DNA of 64,000 bases from Flavobacteriaceae bacterium (GTDB lineage: Bacteria > Bacteroidota > Bacteroidia > Flavobacteriales > Flavobacteriaceae): contig CANFZM010000001.1 of the NCBI GenBank assembly GCA_947451525.1, forward strand, positions 62,001 to 126,000, written 5' to 3'. Both the position numbers and the translations under genes were made by a program. The notes under the pieces were generated by a model. It had not been told where the DNA came from, did no database searches, and was given only the letters and a program-made list of their open reading frames with translations. This document shows, piece after piece, positions 32,217 through 41,771 of the stretch; the first letter of the stretch is position 1; each line of letters begins with the position of its first letter.

Positions 32217-32684
32217 ATGATAGAAATAGAACGAAAGTTTTTAGTGACTTCTACGGCATTTATAGCCGAATCTTATACGCAACACACTATTGCGCAAGGT
32301 TACCTTAACTCCAATCCCGGAAGAACGGTTCGCATCCGAATAAAAGGAGAAAAAGGGTTTATTACCATTAAAGGAATTGGGAATGAAAGTGGCGCCTCTC
32401 GATTGGAATGGGAAAAAGAAATTCCACTAGAAGAAGCCAAATTATTGTTGCCTTTATGCGAAAAAGGGGCTATAGAAAAAACCCGTTACGAAGTAAAATC
32501 GGGCAACCACATTATAGAAGTAGATATTTTTCACGGTGAAAATGAAGGCTTAATTCTTGCCGAAATTGAACTAAAAAACGAAAACGAAACGATAGAAAAA
32601 CCTAGTTGGCTTGGCACAGAAGTAACTGGAGATAAGCGCTATTATAACTCCTATCTCAGTTTACATCCGTATAAAATTTGGTAA
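32217..32684 (+). CDS. CYTH-domain protein (triphosphate tunnel fold)
   Basis: The real gene is the last 155 codons of the 255-aa track ORF; the first 100 codons are antisense to dinB. The start MIEIERKFLV carries the ExExK metal/triphosphate signature that defines CYTH domains; ATG 32211, two codons earlier, is equally possible. Further acid and basic strands (RIRIKGEKGFITIKG, TRYEVKS, IEVDIFHGENEGLILAEIEL) line the tunnel. Bacterial members of this length are usually inorganic triphosphatases or of unknown role, although the family includes class IV adenylate cyclases. Convergent with the RlpA-like gene. Confidence 0.88.
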   Translation: MIEIERKFLVTSTAFIAESYTQHTIAQGYLNSNPGRTVRIRIKGEKGFITIKGIGNESGASRLEWEKEIPLEEAKLLLPLCEKGAIEKTRYEVKSGNHIIEVDIFHGENEGLILAEIELKNENETIEKPSWLGTEVTGDKRYYNSYLSLHPYKIW

Positions 32685-32685
32685 T

Positions 32686-33177
32686 TTATTTTTGTAAAAC
32701 CTCTACAGAAACATTGATATAACCAGCACCACTACTGGATGCAATGCTGAAAAATGCTCTTTTAGACAAATCAATTTCACGACCTCTGACAAAGGGTCCT
32801 CTATCTGTAATTTCAACCACTACCGATTTTCCGTTAGCAGCATTAGTAACCCGAACCATAGTTCCAAAAGCAAGTGTTTTATGAGCAGCAGTAAGTTTAT
32901 TCATATCATAAACTCTTCCGCTGGCAGTACGTCTTCCATGAAATTTATTGGCATAATAAGAAGCGCGCGCGCTTTTTTTGTAAGGCTTAAATTTTCCTTT
33001 ATATGCAAATATTGAATCTATAGTTAAAGATTCTTTTTCGGGCAACTTAATTTTTTTTACTGTGTCTTTACTAACTGCTTTGGCATCTTTTTTTCCTATT
33101 AAAATAGATTGCGCAAAAAAACTCGTGCCAATTAAAGCAATAATAAGATATAATAATATAGTTAATCGTTTTTTCAT
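32686..33177 (-). CDS. RlpA-like double-psi beta-barrel protein
   Basis: 163 residues with an N-terminal signal sequence ([20 protein letters not shown], cleavage near FFAQS). The barrel spans about residues 70-160: [29 protein letters not shown] and [19 protein letters not shown] are RlpA landmarks. In E. coli and Pseudomonas, RlpA is a septal-ring protein that in some species cleaves denuded glycan. There is no SPOR domain here, and whether it is enzymatic is not evident. It lies 26 bp downstream of the small membrane protein on the same strand. Confidence 0.88.
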   Translation of the reverse strand: MKKRLTILLYLIIALIGTSFFAQSILIGKKDAKAVSKDTVKKIKLPEKESLTIDSIFAYKGKFKPYKKSARASYYANKFHGRRTASGRVYDMNKLTAAHKTLAFGTMVRVTNAANGKSVVVEITDRGPFVRGREIDLSKRAFFSIASSSGAGYINVSVEVLQK

Positions 33178-33203
33178 CTTGTATAATCTGTAAATTAAAA
33201 GTG

Positions 33204-33695
33204 CTAATTTATAGGCCCATTAATTGTCTTAATTACATAATCATAAAGGGGGTCAATACTATCATTATACCACATTTCCCATGGTATTCTGGTTAGTATT
33301 AACACCAATCCTAATCCGTAAAAAACAGCTATAGATTTAAATTTAGCCTCATTAGTTGTCGCTTTTTTATGTTTAGACCACCCAATGGTGATTAATGCAA
33401 TTGCAATAATGTTTATTAATGGATGCTCTAACATTGTTAGTCTCAATGTAGGGTTTTTCATTGCTCCTTCAATTGAAAATGCTTTCATTCCAACTTCAGA
33501 AACAAAATATAAAATTAATCCAACAAGTAATTGAATGTGGGTAAACATCAATCCGAATAAGGCGATTTTTCTGTCTTTGGCAGTAAATTCTTTTTTAGAT
33601 ATAATTCCAATTACAGAATTAAGAACTGTAATTACTAAAAATAAAAGTGCTAAATAAGCCCAACCGGAATGAAATTTTTGAAGAAAATTGTACAT
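33204..33695 (-). CDS. Small four-helix membrane protein (cytochrome-b-like annotation in relatives)
   Basis: 163 residues with four clear membrane helices. Histidines lie in or near the helices ([38 protein letters not shown]), which could ligate haem; similar Flavobacterium proteins are, to my knowledge, labelled cytochrome B. No strict haem motif can be proven from the sequence. It probably forms a unit with the RlpA-like gene downstream, separated by 26 bp. The upstream neighbour is the TonB receptor, which ends at its own terminator. Function unknown. Confidence 0.6.
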   Translation of the reverse strand: MYNFLQKFHSGWAYLALLFLVITVLNSVIGIISKKEFTAKDRKIALFGLMFTHIQLLVGLILYFVSEVGMKAFSIEGAMKNPTLRLTMLEHPLINIIAIALITIGWSKHKKATTNEAKFKSIAVFYGLGLVLILTRIPWEMWYNDSIDPLYDYVIKTINGPIN

Positions 33696-33740
33696 AAAAA
33701 ATATTTTTGTTTTAACAAATATACCAAAAAAAAGGAATAA

Positions 33741-33771
33741 AAAAAACCTCCTCCGTTAAGGAAGAGGTTTT
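33741..33771 (-). terminator. Terminator of the TonB receptor gene
   Basis: Minus-strand stem AACCTCTTCC/GGAGGAGGTT with a long T-run, 23 bp behind the stop codon. Confidence 0.85.
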
Positions 33772-33793
33772 AGAAAATTATTTAAGGAAACTT

Positions 33794-36559
33794 TTAGAAA
33801 TTATAAGAAATTCCAAAATTCCAAGTTCTTCCAAATCCGAAGAAAACTTTATTTGTTTCGTTAATTCCTTTGTAATTTACAGAAGAACTTGTTGTGAAAT
33901 TATTTGTGCTAGATTCTGAAATATAAACTCTATCAAAAACATTGTTCATGTTAAATCTAAAGTTTACAGAATCTGCTTTGTCTTTACCTACATGCAATTT
34001 ATAAGTCATTCCTGCATCAACTAACCCAAAATCAGGTAATTCTAATGAACCTTGATTAACTTCAGAAGAGAAATTTGTTGGAGAAATGTTAGCATACAAT
34101 TTTTGGAAATAATTGTAGTTTGCATCAGCGGTTAAGTTTCTAACGATTTCATAAGAGGCTCCTAATGCAGCAGTTACTTGCGCAGCGTTACCAACTTTTA
34201 CTTTGTCTAAATATAAAGGTTTAGATACTCCTCCAGCTATTGGATTATTACTTACATCATAACGATTACTTGTTGCTGTTCCGTTATAAGTCCAGTTTCC
34301 AACAGAAACCATTCCATTAAGTTTTAATTTGGTAAACACTTTTGCATTCATTTCCAATTCAACTCCTGTATGCGTTTCATTCACGCCAGAAAAAGTGTAG
34401 TATCCACCAGGGTTTGTTGTTTGATCTGTTTCTGTTCCAGTTGTAAATCTATTTTTCCAAGTTGTGTAGTAAGCATTTAAGTTAGCATTAAATACTGAAG
34501 AGTGGTATCCGTAACCAACTTCTGCTGCTTGAATTTTTTCATTAACTAAATTATCATTTACTATAGAAGCATTATTTGGGTAAACTGCATTAAAGAATGG
34601 TTGTTTAGAATACATTCCTGCATTAGCAAACACATTCATTTTTTTAGTCAAATTGTAGTTAAGTCCTACTTTTAAATCACCACCTATTAAATTTTTATAA
34701 CCTGTTTTAGCTAAAGGATCAGTTGATACATATTTAAAATAATCATCTCTTTTAAATCCTTGTTGTGAAATTGCTCCTTGAACAAAAGCAGACAAATTCT
34801 TTTTTGAATATTCAAATTGAGTGAAAGCACCATACCAATTTACACTATTAATATTATAATAGTTGATTTTTTGTTGGTAGTCTGTACTTACAAATGGATT
34901 TCCACTTGGTTTAGGAGCATAAACAGTTGAATAATAATTATAAACTCCCAATTGATTAGCATCTGTTTTATCTTTAAAACTAGAAGCTCCAAATAAGTTT
35001 ACTAAGTTTTGGTAATGAATACCTTTATAAAGTCTTCCTTCAACACCAAAATCAACAGTTAAATTTTCGGTAATTTTTTTGTTTAAATTAACAACACCAC
35101 CATACCAGTTATGAGAGTTTACAGAAGCAATTTCAGTAACACCAGTACTTTTATCTGAAGCAGATCCTGAACCTGAACTATTCACATAACTACCTCCAGA
35201 TGTTGTTCTAGTACCTAAAGCAGTTGCTTGACCAGAATTCCAAGAATTAATCAAATCAAAATTAATTAATCCATCATTAGTTCTAAGTGGGTTAACAATG
35301 TTTCCTGCAGCATCTGCAGAATACGGATTTTTCCCTAAAATTCCTCCAGTAGAAGTTGTACCTCCACCACGACCCCAAGAGCCATAAACAACTGTAGATA
35401 ATTTTGTTTTGTTATTAATAGCATAATCCCAATTCACAGAAGCAACTGGTTTATGATAGTAATTAGTTTTTAAACTTTGTTGTTCTCCATTCATATATCC
35501 CCAATCTGCATTATATTTTGTATTTGGTTGGTCTACACCATTACCATATTTAATATAATCAGCAATTGTTGATGAAGTTGAATGTTGGTTGTGCCATTGT
35601 GGTGCACCTGTAAATGTAAATTGAAAATTGTGTTTTTGACCAGCTTTGTATCCTAAAGCCATAAAATAATTGAATCCTTCAAATTTTGATCCATCAACAT
35701 ACATACTTCCAGCAGTTCTGCTTAATAAAACTGAAGCCGAAAATCCATTTTTCATTAAACCTGTATTGTAAGCAGCTTGAGTTTTTAAATAATTGTTATT
35801 AGCAACTGTTGATCCAACAGATCCACCTTCTTTCATGTCAGAAGTTTTAGTAACCACATTGATAGTTCCTCCTACAGAAGAAATTGCCAATTTAGATGCT
35901 CCTAATCCTCTTTGTACTTGCATTGCAGAAGTAACATCAGACAAACCCGCCCAGTTACTCCAGTAAACAGAACTATTTTCCATGTCATTAACAGGAACTC
36001 CGTTAATCATAACTGCAATGTTTTTTTGGTCAAATCCACGAATTACAATTCTTGAATCTCCAAAACCACCACCAGATTTACTTGCGTAAACCGAAGGAGT
36101 GTTTTTTAAAATCTCAGGAAATTCTTGATTTCCAAGTTTTTGTTGAATTTCAGAAGCTCTAATTGTAGAAACTGCAACTGGCGTTTTTCTGTCTTTAGCA
36201 ATGTCAATTAAGTTGCTTTTTACCACAACTTCTTCTAATTGGTTAGAAGTAGAAACCAATTTAATAGATCCTAAATCTACGGTTTCTCCATTTTTAACTG
36301 TAAAACTTACCATTTTGGATTGAAATCCAACATAAGAAATAACTACTTGACCAGAAGTTGCTGTAGTATTTAAAATAAATTTACCATCTATGTCTGTTGA
36401 AGCTCCAGTAGAAGAACCTTTAACAATAACATTTACACCCGGTAAAGCGCCGTTAAGCTCACTATCCGATACTGTTCCTTTTATTTTTCCTTGCGAAAAC
36501 ATGGATGTAGCCACTAAAAGAAACATCATCGAAAATAAATTAATTGTACTTTTTTTCAT
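33794..36559 (-). CDS. TonB-dependent outer-membrane receptor with CarboxypepD_reg-like domain
   Basis: Energised importer in the outer membrane. A signal peptide (residues 1-22, ending SMFSQ) is followed by a carboxypeptidase-regulatory-like domain (about 24-100: KGTVSDSELNGALPGVNVIV and GKFILNTTATSG), a plug with the typical VVIRGFDQKNIAVMINGVPV-like segment (about 120-230), and a 22-strand barrel ending in the aromatic FGFGRTWNFGISYNF. At 921 residues it is complete. No SusD partner or substrate-specific enzymes are adjacent, so the ligand (siderophore, vitamin, peptide or glycan) is unknown. Monocistronic. Confidence 0.92.
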   Translation of the reverse strand: MKKSTINLFSMMFLLVATSMFSQGKIKGTVSDSELNGALPGVNVIVKGSSTGASTDIDGKFILNTTATSGQVVISYVGFQSKMVSFTVKNGETVDLGSIKLVSTSNQLEEVVVKSNLIDIAKDRKTPVAVSTIRASEIQQKLGNQEFPEILKNTPSVYASKSGGGFGDSRIVIRGFDQKNIAVMINGVPVNDMENSSVYWSNWAGLSDVTSAMQVQRGLGASKLAISSVGGTINVVTKTSDMKEGGSVGSTVANNNYLKTQAAYNTGLMKNGFSASVLLSRTAGSMYVDGSKFEGFNYFMALGYKAGQKHNFQFTFTGAPQWHNQHSTSSTIADYIKYGNGVDQPNTKYNADWGYMNGEQQSLKTNYYHKPVASVNWDYAINNKTKLSTVVYGSWGRGGGTTSTGGILGKNPYSADAAGNIVNPLRTNDGLINFDLINSWNSGQATALGTRTTSGGSYVNSSGSGSASDKSTGVTEIASVNSHNWYGGVVNLNKKITENLTVDFGVEGRLYKGIHYQNLVNLFGASSFKDKTDANQLGVYNYYSTVYAPKPSGNPFVSTDYQQKINYYNINSVNWYGAFTQFEYSKKNLSAFVQGAISQQGFKRDDYFKYVSTDPLAKTGYKNLIGGDLKVGLNYNLTKKMNVFANAGMYSKQPFFNAVYPNNASIVNDNLVNEKIQAAEVGYGYHSSVFNANLNAYYTTWKNRFTTGTETDQTTNPGGYYTFSGVNETHTGVELEMNAKVFTKLKLNGMVSVGNWTYNGTATSNRYDVSNNPIAGGVSKPLYLDKVKVGNAAQVTAALGASYEIVRNLTADANYNYFQKLYANISPTNFSSEVNQGSLELPDFGLVDAGMTYKLHVGKDKADSVNFRFNMNNVFDRVYISESSTNNFTTSSSVNYKGINETNKVFFGFGRTWNFGISYNF

Positions 36560-36718
36560 GTTGTTTTGTTTTTAAATAATTTTCTGCAAAATTCTTGTTT
36601 TATTATTTTATACATGTTAAATAAATGTTAACAAAATTATTTTTAGAATATTATTCTAAGAGAAAGTAATAAAAATAAATAATTAATAACTAATTAATAT
36701 AGTTTTAATGAAATTCAT

Positions 36719-36753
36719 AAAAAAGTCTCAATATTATTAAAATATTGAGACTT
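36719..36753 (-). terminator. Terminator of pgi
   Basis: Minus-strand stem AAGTCTCAATATT/AATATTGAGACTT with a T-run, 20 bp behind the pgi stop codon. Confidence 0.85.
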
Positions 36754-36773
36754 AAGTTTACTACCAGATTTAT

Positions 36774-38414
36774 TTATTTTTTAAGGTACCTATTTAATAA
36801 TAAGGTTGTTGAACTGTCGTGTTGGGAGACTTTTTTGGAATTAATTTCTTCCAAGATAGATTTGGCTAATTGTTTTCCTAACTCTACCCCCCATTGATCA
36901 TAACTAAAGATATTCCAAATAATTCCTTGAACAAATATTTTATGTTCGTACATTGCCACTAAAGACCCAAGGTTTTCTGGAGTTAATTTTTGTATAAGAA
37001 AAGTATTAGTAGGTTTATTACCAGTAAAAACTTTAAAAGGTTTTAAATAATCTGCTTTAGATTTTTCCATTCCTTGTTTGTCAAATTCTGCTTGCACTTG
37101 TTCGGCTGTTTTACCGTTTAATAGTGCTTCGGTTTGTGCAAAGAAATTAGACATTAATTTATCATGGTGGTCTTCATTGCCATATAAAGGAGTCACAAAT
37201 CCAATAAAATCGGTAGGAATTAATTTAGTTCCTTGGTGAATTAATTGAAAAAAGGCGTGTTGTGAATTGGTTCCTGGCTCTCCCCAAATAATGGTTCCGG
37301 TTTGATAATTTACAGGCTTACCATCTCTACCGATACTTTTCCCATTGCTTTCCATAATTCCTTGTTGTAAATAAGGAGCCAATTTTTGTAAATACTGAGT
37401 ATATGGAATAATTGCTTCACTTTCGGCACCAAAAAAATTATTATACCAAACACTAAGTAAGGCTAAAATAACTGGGATATTCTTATCGAACGATTCGTTT
37501 TTAAAATGTTCGTCCATTTGGTTGGCGCCTTTTAATAATTTGTCAAAATTATCAAAGCCAACTGCCAAACTAATGGATAAACCAACCGCAGACCAAAGAG
37601 AAAAACGACCGCCAACCCAATCCCACATTGGGAAAATGTTATTAGCATCGATTCCAAATTCGGTAACTTTTTGAATATTGGTAGAAACCGCTACAAAATG
37701 TTTAGCAACATCTTCTTGTTTAGCCGATTGTAAAAACCAAGTTCGAATTGTTTCCGAATTGGTAAGTGTTTCTTGTGTGGTAAAGGTTTTTGAAACAATT
37801 ACAAAAAGAGTTGTTTCAGGATTTATTTTCTTAATGATTTCATTTACATGGTCTCCATCAACGTTAGAGACAAAATGAACGTTTAAATGATTTTTATAAT
37901 ATTGTAATGCTTCCACAACCATTGCAGGGCCAAGATCAGAACCTCCAATACCAATATTAACTATATCTGTAAAAGGTTTTCCAGTATATCCTGTTCGAAG
38001 TCCAGAGGTTATTTCGTTAGTGAATTTTTCAATATTTTGTTTTACCTCATAAATTTCCGGCATTACATTGATTCCATCCACTAAAAAAGTAGCCGATTCG
38101 GGTGCACGTAATGCAGTGTGTAATACGGCTCTGTTTTCGGTTTGGTTAATAATATTTCCATTAAAATACTGAGTGATTGCTTCTTTTAAATGTACTTCTT
38201 CTGTAAGTTTTAAAAGTAAATCAAGGGTTTCTTGGGTGATATTATTTTTCGAAAAATCTACTAAAAAATCATTCCATTGGATGTGAAATTTTTCGGCTCT
38301 AGTTCCATCCTTTTGGAACATTTCTTTAATGGAATTGGTTTCCATAGCAGAAAAGTGTTTTTGTAAATTCTGCCAAGCGTTAGTATTGGTCGGATTGGTA
38401 TTTGGTAAAGACAT
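36774..38414 (-). CDS. pgi: Glucose-6-phosphate isomerase
   Basis: Interconverts glucose-6-phosphate and fructose-6-phosphate in the cytosol. Phosphate-binding region [17 protein letters not shown], signature [20 protein letters not shown], catalytic Glu in [16 protein letters not shown]-like context (here [12 protein letters not shown]), His in [18 protein letters not shown], and C-terminal Lys in [11 protein letters not shown]. The 546-residue length matches the long bacterial/eukaryotic form. Single gene with its own -7 box and terminator. Confidence 0.97.
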   Translation of the reverse strand: MSLPNTNPTNTNAWQNLQKHFSAMETNSIKEMFQKDGTRAEKFHIQWNDFLVDFSKNNITQETLDLLLKLTEEVHLKEAITQYFNGNIINQTENRAVLHTALRAPESATFLVDGINVMPEIYEVKQNIEKFTNEITSGLRTGYTGKPFTDIVNIGIGGSDLGPAMVVEALQYYKNHLNVHFVSNVDGDHVNEIIKKINPETTLFVIVSKTFTTQETLTNSETIRTWFLQSAKQEDVAKHFVAVSTNIQKVTEFGIDANNIFPMWDWVGGRFSLWSAVGLSISLAVGFDNFDKLLKGANQMDEHFKNESFDKNIPVILALLSVWYNNFFGAESEAIIPYTQYLQKLAPYLQQGIMESNGKSIGRDGKPVNYQTGTIIWGEPGTNSQHAFFQLIHQGTKLIPTDFIGFVTPLYGNEDHHDKLMSNFFAQTEALLNGKTAEQVQAEFDKQGMEKSKADYLKPFKVFTGNKPTNTFLIQKLTPENLGSLVAMYEHKIFVQGIIWNIFSYDQWGVELGKQLAKSILEEINSKKVSQHDSSTTLLLNRYLKK

Positions 38415-38433
38415 ATTGTTAATTTTTGAAAGG

Positions 38434-38441
38434 CAAAATTA
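38434..38441 (-). promoter_or_regulatory. -7 box of pgi
   Basis: TAATTTTG on the minus strand, 20 bp before the pgi ATG. Confidence 0.5.
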
Positions 38442-38533
38442 GATAAAAGATTGTAGATAAAACTAAGACTTTACTAATTAATATCATTAAAAAAGAATGC
38501 AAACGTTGTAGTTGTAAGTAATTTAGGATTCTG

Positions 38534-39757
38534 CTACTTTTTAAATCGAATATCGGTAACACTATCTAATTCTCTTTTTAGAGGTCGCATTTGTTCTTTA
38601 AATCTTGGCAGATTTCTACCTTCCATAACTTGAGAATTTGGAAGTTTTAGTTTTAATGCATCTACTTGAATTCCATTTTTCCAGAAACGGTAACATACGT
38701 GAGGGCCTGTTGCTAAACCAGTGCTTCCCACTTTACCAATAATTTCTCCTTGTTTAACACGCTGTCCTCTGCGCACTAGAATACGGGACATGTGTAAATA
38801 TTGAGTAGAATAGGTTTTATCGTGTTTTACTTTTACAAAATTTCCGTTTCCGGTGGTATACCCTGCTTGTTCTACTACTCCAGCAGCAGTAGTCATAATA
38901 GGAGTTCCAGTAGGTGCGGCATAATCGGTTCCTTTATGGGCTTTCCAAATTAATTGAACAGGGTGGAATCTGTTTTTTGTGAAATGAGAGGTAATATTCA
39001 CAAATTTCAATGGGGCTTTTAGAAAGAAATTTTTTAATGCTTTTCCGTTTTCATCATAATAATCTACTCTGCCATTACGATCTTGCGCAAATGGAAACGC
39101 ATAAATTTTCTCACCTTTATATTCAAAATAAGCGGCTCTTAAACTATCTACACCATCATAAACAGTGTCATTAATATATCTTTCGGTGAAACTTAGTGCA
39201 AATTTATCTCCTTTTCTTGATTTGAAAAAATCTATAGACCACGCAAAAACTTTGGTTAATCGTCCAGATAAGGTAGGTTCAATTTTCATACTGCGCAGTG
39301 TTTGCGTAAGCGAACCTGTTAGTTCACCAGCAACTGTTCTTGTTCTGAAAGTTAAGGGTCTAGATTTTTTGAATCCAACAATAGAATCGGTTAAATCTAT
39401 TAAATAGTAATCTAAACGGTTGGGTTGGTAAATAAGATATTGTAATTTATTGTATTTGTCTTTAGATCGAAGGCATACGTAAGGTCTTTTAAATCGGACG
39501 CTTGTAGGGAAGGAATCTTTAACAATTCGGATGATTTGTGCAACTTTTTTTCCGTTAAGGTTTTGTTTTTTTAAGATTCTTTCAAAAGTATCTTGACTCT
39601 GAATAGTATCGTAATGCACATTAAAATCATCGTAATGAAACCCAAAATCTACAATAGGTTTTTGAGGCTCAGCATCTTCAATTACAAATTCTTCTTGTGA
39701 TTTTTTACAAGAAGTTAGTGCCAGTAATACCAATAAAAGAAGTGCAATTTTTTTCAA
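38534..39757 (-). CDS. M23-family peptidoglycan endopeptidase lipoprotein
   Basis: Zinc peptidase for peptidoglycan cross-bridges, anchored as a lipoprotein. I start at TTG 39757: it yields a compact signal (KKIALLLLVLLALTSC, lipobox LTSC) and lies 17 bp after the kynA stop, while the track start at 39817 would put 20 polar residues before the signal and overlap kynA. The LytM domain (about residues 260-390) carries HKGTDYAAPTGTPI (His and Asp ligands), YLHMS and GPHVCYRF (HxH-type site with Val-Cys, first His clear). The N-terminal part is a LysM-free beta domain. Likely cotranscribed with kynA. Confidence 0.88.
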   Translation of the reverse strand: MKKIALLLLVLLALTSCKKSQEEFVIEDAEPQKPIVDFGFHYDDFNVHYDTIQSQDTFERILKKQNLNGKKVAQIIRIVKDSFPTSVRFKRPYVCLRSKDKYNKLQYLIYQPNRLDYYLIDLTDSIVGFKKSRPLTFRTRTVAGELTGSLTQTLRSMKIEPTLSGRLTKVFAWSIDFFKSRKGDKFALSFTERYINDTVYDGVDSLRAAYFEYKGEKIYAFPFAQDRNGRVDYYDENGKALKNFFLKAPLKFVNITSHFTKNRFHPVQLIWKAHKGTDYAAPTGTPIMTTAAGVVEQAGYTTGNGNFVKVKHDKTYSTQYLHMSRILVRRGQRVKQGEIIGKVGSTGLATGPHVCYRFWKNGIQVDALKLKLPNSQVMEGRNLPRFKEQMRPLKRELDSVTDIRFKK

Positions 39758-39774
39758 TATGCTTGTATTATATT

Positions 39775-40701
39775 TTAACAGTTTTCTCCCCAATTTTTTA
39801 ATTCGTCTTCGCTCCAAAGTTCGGGAAAAAATATTCTTCTTTGGTATTTTGGATGCATGTATTTTTTCCAGTCGCTTCCACCAGTTGCTTCTCCAGATCC
39901 TTGACCGCTTTCAATGTATTTTTTGGCGGCATTTAAATGACCCATTACCCAAGTAATGTTAACCGTTCTGTCATAATGACGCATGGCAGCAATTAATTCG
40001 GTGTTTTTTTGATCGGCTTCAGGAAGTTGTTTGAATTTTTGCCAAACGTTAGTAGTGTTATAGTCCTCCATATAACGCAAAAACTCGGCTTTGTATTTTC
40101 TTTCAAATTCTAAAAGCAAGAATGATTTTTCTCCTGTTTTGTAATCCTTGCCCGCGGCCTGCCAATATAGATGTTCAAAAGCATGTGTATATGGCGTGTT
40201 GCGGTCTATAGTTGCTCTAAAACGATAATCAATAAGGTTTATTAAATCGGTTGAAGCAAATTCAATTAATCGATATTGGGCACTTTGAAAACCGCTTGCT
40301 GGAGTTAAAGTATTTCTGAATTTCATGTATTGCTCTACTTCCATCCCGTCTCCCATAATGTCAAATGACGTTGTAAGCATATCAAAATAGCGACTTATGC
40401 GCATTAATCTTTCTGCAAAAAATTTAGTTTCGGGTTGTTCGCATTGGCAAACCTGATCTATTTCCCAAAGAATCATTTTAAACAACAATTCGTTGACTTG
40501 ATGGTACATAATAAAAACCATTTCGTCAGGCAAAACAGTTCTTTGTGTTTGCAAATTAAGTAGCGCATCTGTTTGAATATAATCCCAATAGGTGATTGGT
40601 TTAGACCAAAGCAGTCCTTCAAGATGGGTATCGGTTTTTTGATTTATGGCATCAAATTTTTTTTCTAATGCTTCAATTAAATTAGGCGTATCTGATGTCA
40701 T
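39775..40701 (-). CDS. kynA: Tryptophan 2,3-dioxygenase family protein
   Basis: Haem dioxygenase opening the indole ring of tryptophan to N-formylkynurenine. The 308-residue helical protein has THLEGLLWSKPITYWDYIQT, DEMVFIMYHQVNELLFKMIL (substrate-side His and Phe region), RYFDMLTTSFDIM and FRNTLTPASGFQSAQYRLIE, all characteristic of TDO. The proximal haem His is probably in VMGHLNAAKKYI. It overlaps the DUF3108 gene upstream by 4 bp and belongs to the same minus-strand group as HPPD and homogentisate dioxygenase. No kynureninase gene is visible here. Confidence 0.92.
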   Translation of the reverse strand: MTSDTPNLIEALEKKFDAINQKTDTHLEGLLWSKPITYWDYIQTDALLNLQTQRTVLPDEMVFIMYHQVNELLFKMILWEIDQVCQCEQPETKFFAERLMRISRYFDMLTTSFDIMGDGMEVEQYMKFRNTLTPASGFQSAQYRLIEFASTDLINLIDYRFRATIDRNTPYTHAFEHLYWQAAGKDYKTGEKSFLLLEFERKYKAEFLRYMEDYNTTNVWQKFKQLPEADQKNTELIAAMRHYDRTVNITWVMGHLNAAKKYIESGQGSGEATGGSDWKKYMHPKYQRRIFFPELWSEDELKNWGENC

Positions 40702-41474
40702 GGTGTTACTTTTATTGTAAATGGATTGGATAATCCTTTAAAGGATTCTAAATCGGCTTTGATGGAACCAATCGCTAAACTTGCTTTAATTCGCACTGGT
40801 ATTTTATTATCATCATCTGAAATCCAAACAGTTAAACTTTCTTGTTCTTTAAACACGCGTCCAGATTGCACCAAAGGGCGAAAAATCATACAAGGAACGG
40901 TGCCAAATTTAGTATCTAAATCTTCTTTACCAACATATTTTAACTTAAATTTTGTGGACTCTTGGTCAAAAAACATATCAATTGCTATAGATTCTCCAAC
41001 TTTTAGTTTATTTACTGAAGGATGTTTTCTTAAATAATAAAAAGTTGAAACAATATCCTGAATGTTTTCGGAAGTTGCAAAAGTTTGGCTGTTATTGTTT
41101 TTATAATCTTTTACCAAGATGGTGTTTTTATCTTGATTAAAAAAACCCTCTTCATCTTTTGTGTATCCGCCTTCGTCAATTTTTCTTACATACTGGTAGG
41201 GTTTTCCGGTGGTCTTGTCAAAATAAGTTTCATAATTATCATCCACATTAAATAACCATTTAGACATTCCAGTAGTATATCCTTTCCCTACGGCATGGAA
41301 TACTTTTTTGTTGTTTTTAACGGCTTCCTTAACTTCTAGTGTGGCATAACCTGCGGTCACTAAACCATAGTGAATTCTAAATTTGAACCATTCTCCCGTG
41401 TCAAATGCTGAACTTTGAAAAGAATCAAAACTGACTGAAAGAAAAAACAGAGCAAGAACTAGTATCTTTTTCAT
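40698..41474 (-). CDS. DUF3108 family exported protein
   Basis: 258 residues with an N-terminal signal (MKKILVLALFFLSVSFDSF). The mature part is beta-rich, with the family landmarks EWFKFRIHYGLVTAGYATLEV at the start and DDDNKIPVRIKASLAIGSI near the end. DUF3108 proteins are periplasmic or envelope-associated with no defined function; the fold is lipocalin- or barrel-like by appearance. Tight overlap with kynA (ATGA) shows that they are cotranscribed. Its promoter (TTTG-N20-TACATTTG) uses the terminator hairpin of the neighbouring sRNA gene for its -33 box. Confidence 0.85.
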   Translation of the reverse strand: MKKILVLALFFLSVSFDSFQSSAFDTGEWFKFRIHYGLVTAGYATLEVKEAVKNNKKVFHAVGKGYTTGMSKWLFNVDDNYETYFDKTTGKPYQYVRKIDEGGYTKDEEGFFNQDKNTILVKDYKNNNSQTFATSENIQDIVSTFYYLRKHPSVNKLKVGESIAIDMFFDQESTKFKLKYVGKEDLDTKFGTVPCMIFRPLVQSGRVFKEQESLTVWISDDDNKIPVRIKASLAIGSIKADLESFKGLSNPFTIKVTP

Positions 41475-41520
41475 GTGTAAATATTATTAGGTTATACCCT
41501 TAGTAATACAATTTCTGTTC

Positions 41521-41552
41521 CAAATGTATTAAAACAAAAAAACTCCATCAAA
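41521..41552 (-). promoter_or_regulatory. Promoter of DUF3108-kynA, overlapping the sRNA terminator
   Basis: TTTG (41549-41552), exactly 20 nt, TACATTTG (41521-41528) on the minus strand. The -33 box lies in the loop and 3' arm of the terminator at 41542-41564. Confidence 0.6.
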
Positions 41553-41650
41553 TAATGATGGAGTTTTTATGCTATTAACCAACCTAAAAACTATAAATTA
41601 TGAAAACTTATATAAAAAATTAAAGGAAACCACTCCTTTTCTTTTTTGTG
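41534..41650 (-). ncRNA. Predicted small RNA between hppD and DUF3108
   Basis: Minus-strand promoter TTG (41684-41686), 21-nt spacer, TATCTTTG (41655-41662), then about 110 nt ending in a terminator ACTCCATCA/TGATGGAGT with a T-run (41542-41564). The interior has only an 11-codon frame starting at GTG behind AAAAGGA, so a micropeptide is possible but an RNA is preferred. It shares TTTGTAC near the start and a GGTTAA segment before the terminator with the sRNAs at 4.6 and 5.0 kb, too little to claim homology. Confidence 0.5.
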
Positions 41651-41771
41651 AGTACAAAGATAGTACTGTTTTTAAGTTATTCTCAACAAAAAAAGAACTT
41701 TAACATATTTTTATTAAAAATATGGTTACTATAACGTTATATGATGTTAATTTTTTAACGAAATGAATGCT

